From: Flavonifractor sp. An306
GTDB taxonomy: Bacteria > Bacillota > Clostridia > Oscillospirales > Oscillospiraceae
NCBI RefSeq assembly: GCF_002159455.1
Contig: NZ_NFIQ01000021.1
Span: 1 to 56,399 of the forward strand
Length of the DNA stretch: 56,399 bases
Direction: 5' to 3'
The notes beneath the pieces are model-generated. The model was given only the letters and a program-made list of their open reading frames with translations, was not told where the DNA came from and did no database searches. A program made the translations under genes and the position numbers. The first letter of the stretch is position 1. Every line of letters begins with the position of its first letter. Positions 15,306 to 23,058 of this stretch are shown here, piece after piece.

Positions 15306-16405
15306 ACCTGCTGGGTGGGATCAATGGTGGCCTGGCCGCCCCGGAGGGTGATGTCGAAGAAGTCGATGCCGTAGGAGATGGCGGTCTGGTCGTAGTAGGT
15401 GTCCGAGTGGGTGCCATCAAAGGTGTAGGCCGCCCGGATCGGAGCCATGGTGACGGCGGCGGAGGCGGCGGCCTCCACGGCCTGCTCCCGGGTCAGGGGG
15501 GTGGCGGCGGCGTCGCCGTACATGAAGTAGGTGCCGGAGGGCACGTTGGTGGCCCCGCCGGTGCCGTAGGCGAACTTGAAGCTGGTGGTGTACTGGCTGG
15601 CGTCCTTCACCCCCCACAGCAGCTCGGAGAACTCGTCAAAGGTGCCCTCAATGGTGCAGATATTGACGGGGGCGGCGTACAGGGGGAACACACCGTTGTC
15701 GGCGGTGACCCCGTTGTAGGTCAGGTCGTTGACGTTGCGCACGTTGTAGTTGTAGCCGGTGAGCACCATGGAGGAGGGCAGCACAATGCCGGAGGACATG
15801 GCGGCGGCGTAGGCGGTGGCGGCCGCCGTGGCCTCGTCCTGTCCGGCGGCGGTGGCCTCGGCCAGCGCGGCGTTATAGGCGGCGGTCCACTTGGCATAGG
15901 CCAGGTAGGCCCCCTCCTGAATGGCGGCGGTGCCCATGGAGTGGCCCAGCATGCCGATCTTGGTCAGGTCCACAAAGTCGTACTGGGCGAACTGCTGCAG
16001 CGCGGAATAGGTGCCCAGGTCGGGGGCGTAGTCCTCCACCCCGCCCATTTCTGCCTGGCTGTAGCCGGAGGGGGGCAGGGTGCTCTCTCCGTGGCCGTAC
16101 AGGTCCAGGCACATGACCACATAGCCCCGGCGGGAGAGCTCAATGGCGTTGGGCTCCATGGCGTCCATGGAGGCGGTGTAGCCGTGGCAGAGCAGAATGG
16201 CGGGGGCGGGGTTCTCCGCCGTGGCGGTCTGGGGAATATAGAGCTTGGCGTGGCTGGTGGCGCCCACGTCGGTGGTGAAGGTAAATTCCTCCGTCCGCAC
16301 GGCGCCGCCGCTGGTTTGGATGTTGTGTCCCACCGCGGCGGTGACGATTATCAGCAGCACGGTGATTGCCAGCACCAGCGGGGCCCATTTGATTTTCTCT
16401 AACAT
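15239..16405 (-). CDS. N-terminal alpha/beta-hydrolase part of a frameshifted membrane protein
   Basis: 388 residues from ATG 16405, preceded by AAGGAAG. A membrane helix (about 8-26) anchors an extracytoplasmic alpha/beta-hydrolase domain: ILLCHGYTASMDAM (oxyanion region), DLYGHGES and the nucleophile elbow GMLGHSMG. Two Ala-rich segments and a DFFDI segment follow. The last 18 or so residues (AACSPPWWPSWPWPSPC) look like out-of-frame translation; the neighbouring frame continues with a proper membrane helix. Substrate unknown; such proteins act on esters, peptides or lipids at the membrane. The gene is probably one ORF with the entry at 14322-15305, either a recent pseudogene or an assembly error. 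Confidence 0.78.
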   Translation of the reverse strand: MLEKIKWAPLVLAITVLLIIVTAAVGHNIQTSGGAVRTEEFTFTTDVGATSHAKLYIPQTATAENPAPAILLCHGYTASMDAMEPNAIELSRRGYVVMCLDLYGHGESTLPPSGYSQAEMGGVEDYAPDLGTYSALQQFAQYDFVDLTKIGMLGHSMGTAAIQEGAYLAYAKWTAAYNAALAEATAAGQDEATAAATAYAAAMSSGIVLPSSMVLTGYNYNVRNVNDLTYNGVTADNGVFPLYAAPVNICTIEGTFDEFSELLWGVKDASQYTTSFKFAYGTGGATNVPSGTYFMYGDAAATPLTREQAVEAAASAAVTMAPIRAAYTFDGTHSDTYYDQTAISYGIDFFDITLRGGQATIDPTQQVWHGRAACSPPWWPSWPWPSPC

Positions 16406-16425
16406 CTTTGCACACTTCCTTTTTT

Positions 16426-16479
16426 GCCCCCCAGCCGGGGGGCGGCGTTGGGACCCCAGGGCTCCCATACCCTGGGGTC
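16426..16479. repeat. Two stacked GC-rich hairpins ahead of the hydrolase gene
   Basis: GCCCCCC-AGCC-GGGGGGC (16426-16443) and GACCCCAGGG-N8-CCCTGGGGTC (16452-16479), both perfect stems. They lie just upstream of the hydrolase ribosome site on the minus strand, so they would fold in its leader RNA. Confidence 0.7.
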
Positions 16480-16600
16480 AAGGACCATCCCTGCAAAAAA
16501 TGTAAAAACTTTGCAATTTTCGTGCCAACTTTACCAACCGACGGAAAAAACAGGAAAACCTACGGCCCCAGGGGTTTGCCAAAAAGCGGCAAAAAAAGGC

Positions 16601-16638
16601 CCGCCGCCGGTGTTTCATTTTTGAAACGCCGGCGGCGG
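16601..16638. repeat. Long hairpin with TTTT loop
   Basis: 17-base arms (16601-16617 and 16622-16638) with one T-G mismatch around TTTT. The core GTTTCA-TTTT-TGAAAC is also a palindrome of operator size. Role unknown. Confidence 0.65.
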
Positions 16639-16665
16639 AAGTCATTGGAATATCAGGGTTTTCGC

Positions 16666-16703
16666 TTGTTTCAAAAACGCAGCACGCTGCGTTTTTGAAA
16701 CAA
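16666..16703. repeat. Perfect 18-base inverted repeat downstream of the small SOS gene
   Basis: Left arm 16666-16683 (TTGTTTCAAAAACGCAGC), two-base centre, right arm 16686-16703, without mismatch. It lies 13 bases after the stop of the minus-strand small gene and may end its transcript, although no T-run follows on that strand. The 16406-16716 stretch holds no gene. Confidence 0.75.
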
Positions 16704-16716
16704 AATCCAGGCGGGC

Positions 16717-17049
16717 TCAGTGCAGCAGCACCCCCAGCGCGGTGAGCACGGTACACAGCACCACCGCCGCCGAGGCGCACACCTCCGCCACCAGCCAGGG
16801 GGACGGGCGGCCTTTGGGGACGGGCTCCTCCGTCTGCCGGGTCTGCCGGGGCAGCTCCTCCGCCGGCGGGGCGGACTCCGGCTCCAGCGCCTGGCGGTAA
16901 GCCGTAAAGTCCAACACCTTTCCCTCCGCCGGGGCGGGCCTGACCTTTTTGGGCAGCACCACGCAGCGGAGCTCCTCCCCGCCGGACACCTTCCGGTTCC
17001 CGCCCTGGGTGATCCGGGTGGCGTTCAGATGATAGTAAATGGTCTCCAT
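16717..17049 (-). CDS. Small tail-anchored membrane protein under LexA control (unknown; candidate SOS division inhibitor)
   Basis: 110 residues from ATG 17049, preceded by AGGAGGGA. Residues 1-80 are soluble, starting METIYYHLNATRI, with a basic patch around 33-38 (LPKKVRP) and a Pro/Glu-rich stretch from 55. Residues about 85-109 form one hydrophobic helix (WLVAEVCASAAVVLCTVLTA) ending two residues from the C-terminus, a tail-anchored topology. There is no LysM or other known domain. The promoter has a 17-base spacer containing a LexA box, with a second box at the start site. Small SOS-induced membrane proteins in other bacteria (YneA, SidA, DidA) block cell division, so that is my leading hypothesis. 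I do not recognise the family. Confidence 0.8.
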   Translation of the reverse strand: METIYYHLNATRITQGGNRKVSGGEELRCVVLPKKVRPAPAEGKVLDFTAYRQALEPESAPPAEELPRQTRQTEEPVPKGRPSPWLVAEVCASAAVVLCTVLTALGVLLH

Positions 17050-17165
17050 GGCGCTCCCTCCTGTTCTGTGCCCATTGTCCCGCAAATGGGGTCCAATAGA
17101 ACGGACCAAAGATCCTGTTATCCACATAGACGCTCTGGAACGTGGAAAAGTTCCATCCATTTGAC

Positions 17166-17213
17166 AGAACTTATGTTCGAGTAGAGTATACAACATATGT
17201 TCGAGTTTTGCAA
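17166..17213 (-). promoter_or_regulatory. SOS promoter with tandem LexA boxes
   Basis: On the minus strand: -35 TTGCAA (17208-17213), 17-base spacer, -10 TATACT (17185-17190). Box 1, CGAACATATGTTGT (17190-17203), fills the spacer. Box 2, CGAACATAAGTTCT (17166-17179), covers the expected start site. Each matches 12 of 14 positions of CGAACRNRYGTTYG. Confidence 0.82.
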
Positions 17214-17273
17214 GGGGCAGTTTGTGGAGAAAAGACCCTTTTCCGGGGCCGAGCCCGTTTAAAGAGAACCCCC

Positions 17274-17302
17274 TTGCCTTTCCCGGGAAAACCGTGTAGA
17301 AT
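17274..17302 (+). promoter_or_regulatory. Probable promoter of the first MATE gene
   Basis: TTGCCT (17274-17279), 17-base gap, TAGAAT (17297-17302), 55 bases before the start. It lies clear of the LexA boxes, arguing that the MATE gene is not directly SOS-repressed. Confidence 0.6.
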
Positions 17303-17356
17303 CTTGGTGCGGCCCCTGCTGGGACCGCGCCATTTTTCTGTTCAGGAGGGATTTCC

Positions 17357-18712
17357 GTGCGGCTGGGACAGACCGGCGACATTACCCAGGGCGTGATCTG
17401 GAAACAACTGCTGGCCTTCTTTTTTCCCCTGTGGTTCGGCACCTTTTTTCAACAGCTTTACAACACGGTGGACACGGTGGTGGTGGGCCGGTTTGTGGGC
17501 AAGACCGCCCTGGCGGCGGTGGGGTCCACCGGCGTCATTGTCAACCTGACGGTGGGCATTTTTACCGGCCTTGCCAGCGGCGCGGTGGTGGCGATCGCCC
17601 AGCGCTACGGCGCCCGCATGGGAGAGGATGTCCACAAGAGCGTCCACACCGCCATGTTTCTCTCGGTTCTGGCCGGGGCCTTTTTCACGGTGACGGGCTT
17701 TCTGCTCACCCCCTGGAGCCTGCGGGCCATGAATACCACCCCCGACGCCCTGCCCGGCGCCATTCTCTATCTGCAGGTGTATTTCCTGGGGATGATCCCC
17801 AACCTGGTGTACAACATGGGCACCGCCGTGCTGCGGGCGGTGGGAGATTCCCGGCGGCCGCTGTACTTTCTGATTGCCGCCTCCCTGTGCAACATTGTGC
17901 TGGACCTGCTGCTGGTGGTGGGGTTCCAGCTGGGGGTGCTGGGGGTGGCCATTGCCACGGTGGCCTCCCAGCTGCTCTCCGCCGTGCTGGTGGTCCTCTC
18001 TCTGGTGCGGGCCCAGGGGATGCCCTTCCAGCTGTTTCCCAGATCCATGACCATCCATCCCCAGCCGCTGCGGGCCATTTTGCAGGTGGGCATCCCCACC
18101 GCACTGCAGTCGGTGATGTACAACATCTCCAATATCGTCATTCAGACCTCCATCAACTCCTTCGGCACCGACGCTGTGGCGGCCTGGACCGCCTACGGCA
18201 AAATGGACATCATCTTCTGGATGACCATTACCGCCATGGCCCAGTCCATCACCACCTTCGCCGGGCAGAACTACGGCGCGGGCAAATACGACCGGCTGAA
18301 AAAGGGCGTGCGGGTGTCGGTGGCCATGAGCGCGGTGATCACCCTGGGCATCAGCGCCATCATGGTGCTCTTCGCCCGGCCCATCCTCACCGTGTTTACC
18401 CCCGACCACGACGTGCTGGAGATCGGGGTGGGCATGGTCCGTTTCCTGGCCCCCAGCTACATCACCTATATCCTCATCGAGCTGCTCTCGGGAGCCATCC
18501 GGGGGGCGGGCAAGTCCCTGGTGCCCACCCTCATCACCGTGTTCGGGGTATGCGGGCTGCGGCTGGCGTGGATCTTCCTGGCCGTGCCCCTCAACCACAG
18601 TATTGTGATGGTGGAGGCCAGCTATCCCATCACCTGGGCCACCACCTCCCTGGCCATGCTGCTCTACTACTGTTTCGGCAGGTGGCTGGAGCCCCCCAAG
18701 CAAACCCTGTAA
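17357..18712 (+). CDS. MATE-family multidrug/toxin efflux transporter
   Basis: 451 residues from GTG 17357 after GGAGGG. Twelve hydrophobic helices in two homologous halves and the family hallmarks (FPLWFGTFFQQLYNTVDTVVVGRFVG at the N-terminus, split here as the first two helices; AGQNYGAGKYDRLKKG between halves) identify a MATE exporter. These use Na+ or H+ gradients to expel cationic drugs, dyes or metabolites. It lies divergent from the LexA-controlled small gene, but the sequence is not DinF-like and it has its own promoter. Substrate cannot be told from sequence. Confidence 0.93.
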   Translation: MRLGQTGDITQGVIWKQLLAFFFPLWFGTFFQQLYNTVDTVVVGRFVGKTALAAVGSTGVIVNLTVGIFTGLASGAVVAIAQRYGARMGEDVHKSVHTAMFLSVLAGAFFTVTGFLLTPWSLRAMNTTPDALPGAILYLQVYFLGMIPNLVYNMGTAVLRAVGDSRRPLYFLIAASLCNIVLDLLLVVGFQLGVLGVAIATVASQLLSAVLVVLSLVRAQGMPFQLFPRSMTIHPQPLRAILQVGIPTALQSVMYNISNIVIQTSINSFGTDAVAAWTAYGKMDIIFWMTITAMAQSITTFAGQNYGAGKYDRLKKGVRVSVAMSAVITLGISAIMVLFARPILTVFTPDHDVLEIGVGMVRFLAPSYITYILIELLSGAIRGAGKSLVPTLITVFGVCGLRLAWIFLAVPLNHSIVMVEASYPITWATTSLAMLLYYCFGRWLEPPKQTL

Positions 18713-18748
18713 TGGGGAAAACGTGGGGATTTTACTGCCGGAAGGCTA

Positions 18749-18777
18749 TTGAGGAACACAAAATCCTATGTTATAAT
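18749..18777 (+). promoter_or_regulatory. Promoter of the ychF operon
   Basis: TTGAGG (18749-18754), 17-base gap, perfect TATAAT (18772-18777), 58 bases upstream of ychF. Confidence 0.8.
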
Positions 18778-18835
18778 ACAAAGTTATGTGAGCGACCGTT
18801 TTGCCGCATTGGAAATAAAGGAGCTGTGTGGATAG

Positions 18836-19945
18836 ATGAAATTAGGTATCGTGGGTCTGCCCAACGTGGGCAAGAGCACCCTGTTCAACGCCATTACCAA
18901 CGCCGGCGCCGAGAGCGCCAACTACCCCTTCTGCACCATCGACCCCAACGTGGGCGTGGTGGCCGTGCCCGACAGCCGGCTGGACGCGCTGAGCGAGATG
19001 TACCACCCCAAAAAGACCACCCCCGCCGTGGTGGAGTTCGTGGACATCGCCGGCCTGGTCAAGGGGGCCAGCCAGGGCCAGGGCCTGGGCAACAAGTTTT
19101 TGGCCAACATCCGGGAGTGCGACGCCATCGTCCACGTGGTCCGCTGCTTTGACGACGAGAACATCATGCACGTGGTGGCTGACACCAGCACCAACGTGCC
19201 GGTGGACCCCGCCGGGGATATCGGAGTCATCGACATCGAGCTGATCATGGCCGACGTGGAGATGGTGGAGCGGCGCATCGACAAGGCCCAGAAGGCCGCC
19301 AAGGGGGACAAGAAGTACCTGCGGGAGGTGGAGGTGTTCACCGCCCTGAAGGGGTGGCTCAACGACGGCAACTCCGCCCGGTCCTTTGACTGCGACGAGG
19401 ACGACGCCGCCATCATCGCCACCGCCGAGCTGCTCTCCCTCAAGCCCATCATCTACGCCGCCAACCTGGACGAGGACGGCTTTGCCGACTGCCACAGCAA
19501 TGCCTACTACAAGATTGTGGAGGAGCTGGCCGCCAGAGAGGGGGCCCAGGTGATCCCTGTGTGCGCCAAGCTGGAGGCCGAGATCGCCGAGCTGGACGGC
19601 GACGAGAAGAAAATGTTCCTGGACGATCTGGGCATCGCCCAGTCCGGCCTGGACCGGCTCATCCAGGCCAGCTATGCCCTGCTGGGCCTGATCTCCTTCC
19701 TCACCTCTGGCGAGGACGAGTGCCGGGCCTGGACCATCAAGAAGGGCACCAAGGCTCCCCAGGCCGCCGGCAAGATCCACACCGACTTCGAGCGGGGCTT
19801 CATCCGGGCCGAGGTGGTCAACTTCGACGACCTGATGGCCTGCGGCTCCATGAACGCCGCCAAGGAGAAGGGGCTGGTCCGCTCCGAGGGCAAGGAGTAC
19901 GTGATGAAGGACGGGGACATCGTCCTGTTCCGGTTCAACGTATAA
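18836..19945 (+). CDS. ychF: Ribosome-binding ATPase YchF
   Basis: 369 residues, full length. P-loop GLPNVGKST at 7-15, switch segment with FVDIAGLVKGASQGQGLGNKF split about 67-88, and the G4 position reads ANLDE rather than NKxD, the change that makes YchF prefer ATP over GTP. A helical insert and a C-terminal TGS domain with FERGFIRAEVV follow. YchF binds ribosomes and affects translation start choice and the oxidative stress response. It has a strong promoter and is followed after one base by the C39-like gene. Confidence 0.97.
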   Translation: MKLGIVGLPNVGKSTLFNAITNAGAESANYPFCTIDPNVGVVAVPDSRLDALSEMYHPKKTTPAVVEFVDIAGLVKGASQGQGLGNKFLANIRECDAIVHVVRCFDDENIMHVVADTSTNVPVDPAGDIGVIDIELIMADVEMVERRIDKAQKAAKGDKKYLREVEVFTALKGWLNDGNSARSFDCDEDDAAIIATAELLSLKPIIYAANLDEDGFADCHSNAYYKIVEELAAREGAQVIPVCAKLEAEIAELDGDEKKMFLDDLGIAQSGLDRLIQASYALLGLISFLTSGEDECRAWTIKKGTKAPQAAGKIHTDFERGFIRAEVVNFDDLMACGSMNAAKEKGLVRSEGKEYVMKDGDIVLFRFNV

Positions 19946-19946
19946 G

Positions 19947-20582
19947 ATGGCGTACCGGGCGTCTCTCTCCCAGCCGGAGCGGCTGGATATCCTGGGCCCG
20001 GAGGGAGCTGTGACCCGCGGGGCGGATCAGGAGTGGTATCCCGACCGCTGGCAGCGGCTGGCGGGGTGCGGACCCACCGCCGCCTCGGTGATCTTCGCCT
20101 ACGTCTCCCGGACCCACCCCGAACTGTCCCCCCTGTGCCGGGAGGATGTGACCGGCCGGGAGGCCTTCACCGCCCTGATGGGCCGGGTGTGGGAGTATGT
20201 CACCCCGGTGTTCCACGGCCTGAACAAGCCGGAGCTGATGGTGGAGGGCATGGCGGCCTACGCCAGGTCGGTGGGGCTGGAGCTCTCCCCCGCCCTGTTC
20301 CCCGTTCCCGCCGCCCGCACCAAGCGCCCGCCCTACGAGCAGGCCGCCGCCTTTGTGGCGGCCAGTCTGGAGCGGGACTGCCCGGTGGCCTTTCTCAACC
20401 TCCACAACGGCCTGGAAAAGCGGCTGGACTGGTGGCACTGGGTCACCATCGTGGCCCTGGACGGGGACAAGGTCTCCATTCTGGACAGCGGCGAGGAGCT
20501 GGAAATCAACCTGCGGCTGTGGTATGAGACCAGCAAAAAAAGGGGCGGCCTGGTGGCCGCCCTGGGGGTGGACGGATGCTGA
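19947..20582 (+). CDS. C39-like cysteine-peptidase fold protein, uncharacterised
   Basis: 211 residues. A papain-like triad is visible: Cys41 in LAGCGPTAASVI, His in WWHWVTIVAL near 170, and Asp in SILDSG about 15 residues on. These match the C39-like peptidase fold (DUF3335/BtrH-like relatives). No signal peptide or membrane helix is present, so it should be cytoplasmic. It is not a lantibiotic transporter peptidase, as no ABC domain is attached. It begins one base after the ychF stop and overlaps the DUF1294 gene, so the three form one operon. Substrate unknown. Confidence 0.75.
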   Translation: MAYRASLSQPERLDILGPEGAVTRGADQEWYPDRWQRLAGCGPTAASVIFAYVSRTHPELSPLCREDVTGREAFTALMGRVWEYVTPVFHGLNKPELMVEGMAAYARSVGLELSPALFPVPAARTKRPPYEQAAAFVAASLERDCPVAFLNLHNGLEKRLDWWHWVTIVALDGDKVSILDSGEELEINLRLWYETSKKRGGLVAALGVDGC

Positions 20583-20857
20583 AGTGGATCGGGCTGTGGG
20601 TGCTGGCCCTCAGTATTCTGGACTTTGCCCTCATGGGCGCGGACAAGGGTCGGGCCCGCCGGGGGGCCTGGCGGGTGCCGGAAAAGACCTTTTTCCTGGT
20701 GGCCGTTCTGGGGGGCTCCCCCGGCGCCATTCTGGGGATGCGGCTGTTTCACCACAAGACCCGCCACTGGTATTTCAAGTGGGGCCTGCCGGCGATCCTC
20801 ATTGCCCAGCTGGTTTTGGCCACGTGGCTTTTTTGGATGTGCAACGGGCGGCCGTAA
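20576..20857 (+). CDS. DUF1294 small membrane protein
   Basis: 93 residues with three hydrophobic helices: IGLWVLALSILDFALMG, FFLVAVLGGSPGAILGM and LPAILIAQLVLATWLFW. The central RRGAWRVPEKTFFL and FHHKTRHWYFKWGLP segments are the DUF1294 signature. Function is unknown; in some proteins this domain follows a cold-shock domain. The start overlaps the stop of the C39-like gene (ATGCTGA), indicating coupled translation. Its stop codon lies in the loop of the operon terminator. Confidence 0.9.
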   Translation: MLKWIGLWVLALSILDFALMGADKGRARRGAWRVPEKTFFLVAVLGGSPGAILGMRLFHHKTRHWYFKWGLPAILIAQLVLATWLFWMCNGRP

Positions 20858-20878
20858 GGGCCGCCCGTTTCCATTTTT
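20844..20878 (+). terminator. Terminator of the ychF operon
   Basis: Stem ACGGGCGGCC/GGCCGCCCGT with GTAAG loop, followed by TTCCATTTTT. Confidence 0.85.
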
Positions 20879-20889
20879 CGGGGAAAGTC

Positions 20890-20918
20890 TTGCTATTTTT
20901 CCGAGGATTCGCTATAAT
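20890..20918 (+). promoter_or_regulatory. Promoter of the bactofilin gene
   Basis: TTGCTA (20890-20895), 17-base gap, perfect TATAAT (20913-20918). Confidence 0.8.
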
Positions 20919-20957
20919 CTGACATATGTTTGGGCCGGTGTAATGGAGGTGGAATGA

Positions 20958-21584
20958 TTGGGATTTTTTAAAACATTAAAGGGTGGACCAAACGAATTCG
21001 GAGAAGAGACAGAAATGGCTCCGGAGCTGGAATTGGAAGAGGAGGAAACTATGGAGGAACGGACACCGTCTTTTGCAAAGTCATCCAGTCAGACCTCGGC
21101 ATATGCTCCGCAGGTGAAAGCGGATACGGTGATCAGCAAGGGGATGACCCTCACCGGTACGCTGAAGGGAAAAGGGACCGTGCGGGTGGAAGGCATAGTG
21201 GAGGGTGAAATTTCCCTGGATGGAGCCCTCACGGTGGCGGTTTCCGGTACGGTGAAAGGGCCTGTGGCGGTGAATGTGCTGCGGGTCGCGGGCAATATTG
21301 AGGGCAACGCAACGGTGAAAGACCATCTGTGCCTGGAGCGGACCGGTCATATCCAGGGCGACATTGAGACGGTGTCCCTGGTCATTGAGGACGGCGGCAG
21401 GCTCAACGGCCGCACCACCATGATGGAGAGACCCAAGGACCACCAGCCCCCTGCCGAGCCCAAGGCTCCCCCGGTGCCGGAATTGGAGTTTGGCCCCAAT
21501 TATCCCGGCGGCTGGGACACGGACGACACGGTCGAGAGCGCGCAGCCGGAAAAGGCTGCCGCCAACGGCAAGAAAAACAAATAA
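20958..21584 (+). CDS. Bactofilin (polymer-forming cytoskeletal protein)
   Basis: 208 residues from a TTG start after GGAGGTGG; a nearby ATG is out of frame and closes at once. The acidic N-terminal tail (about 1-50) precedes the bactofilin beta-helix (about 52-155), seen as short repeats with Gly turns: ISKGMTLTGTLKGKG, VRVEGIVEGEI, VAGNIEGNATV, RTGHIQGDIETV. A Pro-rich acidic tail follows. Bactofilins self-assemble into nucleotide-free filaments that organise wall synthesis, cell shape or chromosome positioning. The gene is alone between its own promoter and terminator, so no partner is indicated. Confidence 0.92.
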   Translation: MGFFKTLKGGPNEFGEETEMAPELELEEEETMEERTPSFAKSSSQTSAYAPQVKADTVISKGMTLTGTLKGKGTVRVEGIVEGEISLDGALTVAVSGTVKGPVAVNVLRVAGNIEGNATVKDHLCLERTGHIQGDIETVSLVIEDGGRLNGRTTMMERPKDHQPPAEPKAPPVPELEFGPNYPGGWDTDDTVESAQPEKAAANGKKNK

Positions 21585-21590
21585 AACAAA

Positions 21591-21636
21591 CACCTTACCC
21601 GTTTGTAGCCGGCGCAAACGGGTAAGGTGTTTTTTT
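21591..21636. terminator. Bidirectional terminator after bactofilin and second MATE gene
   Basis: Perfect 15-base stem CACCTTACCCGTTTG / CAAACGGGTAAGGTG followed by T7; A-rich before the stem. It lies between convergent genes. Confidence 0.92.
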
Positions 21637-22981
21637 ACGTGGAAGCGGGCGGGGCGCCCCAGCCGTACATCCGCCGGTTGCGCCACAGCAGGCCTGCCGA
21701 GAGCAGGCAGCTCAGGGCCTCCGCCGCCGGCACCGCCAACCACACCCCGGTCACCCCCAGCAGCCGGGGCAGCAGCAGCAGCCCCGTCATGATAAAGCCG
21801 AAGGTGCGGGCGAAGGAGATCAGCGCCGACCGCCGCCCGTCCCCCAGGGCGGTGAAGAGGGCGGAGGCAAAAATATTCACCCCGGCGAACAGAAAGGCGG
21901 GGGCGAACAGCCGGAAGCCCCCCAGGGCCAGGTCGAACACCTGGGACCCCGGCGGGGAGAAAACCCCCACGATGACGGGGGCCAGCAGCTGGGCCAGGGC
22001 AAAGATGGCCGCCGCCCCCAGCAGGATGAACCGGGCGCAGTGGGAAAAGACCGAGCGCAGCCGGTCATACCGCTCCGCTCCGTGGTTGAAGCTGAACACC
22101 GGCGCCACCCCCATGGAGAAGCCCAGAAACAGGGACACCAGCAAAAACTGGGCGTAGAGCAGGATGGTGATGGCGGCCACCCCCGTCTCCCCCAGCAGGG
22201 AGAGCATGATGGCGTTGAAGCAGAAGGTGGTGACGGCGGTGGACAGGTTGGTGACCATCTCCGACGAGCCGTTGAAGCAGGCCCGGCCCAGCAGCCGCCA
22301 CCGGAGCTCCGGCTTGGCGAACCGCAGGCCCTGCCGCCGCAGCAGGAAAAAGAGAGCGCCGCACCCCGCCGGGATGCAGAAGCCGGTGACGGTGGCGATG
22401 GCCGCCCCGGCGATGCCCAGCCCCAGCGGGCCCATGTACACCCAGTCCAGCACCCCGTTGGTGATCCCCGCGGCAATGGTCAGCCCCAGCCCCAGGCCGG
22501 GCCGGCCGGCGGTGACGAAAAAGCTCTCAAACAGCAGCTGCAGCATGGCCATAGGGGCGAAGAGCAGCTGGATGCGCAGATAGATGGCGGCGTCCTTTTC
22601 CAGCAGGTCGCTGGCCCCCAGCAGCCGGGCCAGCTCCTCCGGCCACAGGCCCCCCACCAGGGCGAACAGCCCCCCGGCGCACACCGCCGCCAGGGCCAGA
22701 AAGCCGAAGGTGCGCCGGGCGCCCGTCATGTCCCCCGCCCCCATCCGGTGGCCTACCACGGCGCTGCCGCCGGTGCCCAGCATGATCCCCACCGCCAGCA
22801 TGGCGCTGATGGCGGGATAGGCGATGTTGATGGCGGCCAGGGCGTTCTCCCCCACCAGACGGGAGGTGAGCACCCCGTCCACAATGGTATAGAAAGAGGT
22901 GACCAGCATCATAATGGTGGTGGGCAGCGCGAAGCGCAGCAGCCCGCCCAGGGTAAAGTCCTGGTCCAGCCGGTTTTTCAT
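21635..22981 (-). CDS. MATE-family efflux transporter (MepA-like), MerR-controlled
   Basis: 448 residues with twelve hydrophobic helices in two halves. The opening [40 protein letters not shown] (adjacent 20-residue blocks) and the mid-protein [15 protein letters not shown] segment fit MATE exporters of the MepA branch, which expel dyes, biocides and fluoroquinolones. It faces a divergent MerR-family gene, and its promoter has the 19-base spacer typical of MerR activation. The first exporter in the window (17.4 kb) is a different branch. Substrate is unknown. Confidence 0.93.
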   Translation of the reverse strand: MKNRLDQDFTLGGLLRFALPTTIMMLVTSFYTIVDGVLTSRLVGENALAAINIAYPAISAMLAVGIMLGTGGSAVVGHRMGAGDMTGARRTFGFLALAAVCAGGLFALVGGLWPEELARLLGASDLLEKDAAIYLRIQLLFAPMAMLQLLFESFFVTAGRPGLGLGLTIAAGITNGVLDWVYMGPLGLGIAGAAIATVTGFCIPAGCGALFFLLRRQGLRFAKPELRWRLLGRACFNGSSEMVTNLSTAVTTFCFNAIMLSLLGETGVAAITILLYAQFLLVSLFLGFSMGVAPVFSFNHGAERYDRLRSVFSHCARFILLGAAAIFALAQLLAPVIVGVFSPPGSQVFDLALGGFRLFAPAFLFAGVNIFASALFTALGDGRRSALISFARTFGFIMTGLLLLPRLLGVTGVWLAVPAAEALSCLLSAGLLWRNRRMYGWGAPPAST

Positions 22982-23013
22982 CCAAAATTCCCCCTTCCTC
23001 TTGTGCTCCGCCT

Positions 23014-23044
23014 ATGATAAACTATCGGGTAACCCGAAAGTCAA
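23014..23044 (-). promoter_or_regulatory. MerR-type promoter with 19-base spacer for the MATE gene
   Basis: On the minus strand TTGACT (23039-23044), 19-base spacer, TATCAT (23014-23019). The palindrome TCGGGT-A-ACCCGA (23025-23037) sits within the spacer. A 19-base spacer with a central dyad is the classic target that MerR-family proteins untwist to activate transcription. Confidence 0.85.
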
Positions 23045-23058
23045 GAGGAGGCGGCGAA

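Noticed and set aside
16478-17125. 215-codon reverse ORF overlapping the small SOS gene
   Set aside because: It runs through the large hairpins and has no ribosome site; the 110-residue frame has a strong site and a proper membrane helix.
17161-17192. TTGACA on the plus strand as an SOS promoter for the MATE gene
   Set aside because: The nearest TATACA is 20 bases away; a better promoter lies at 17274-17302. The protein is also not DinF-like.
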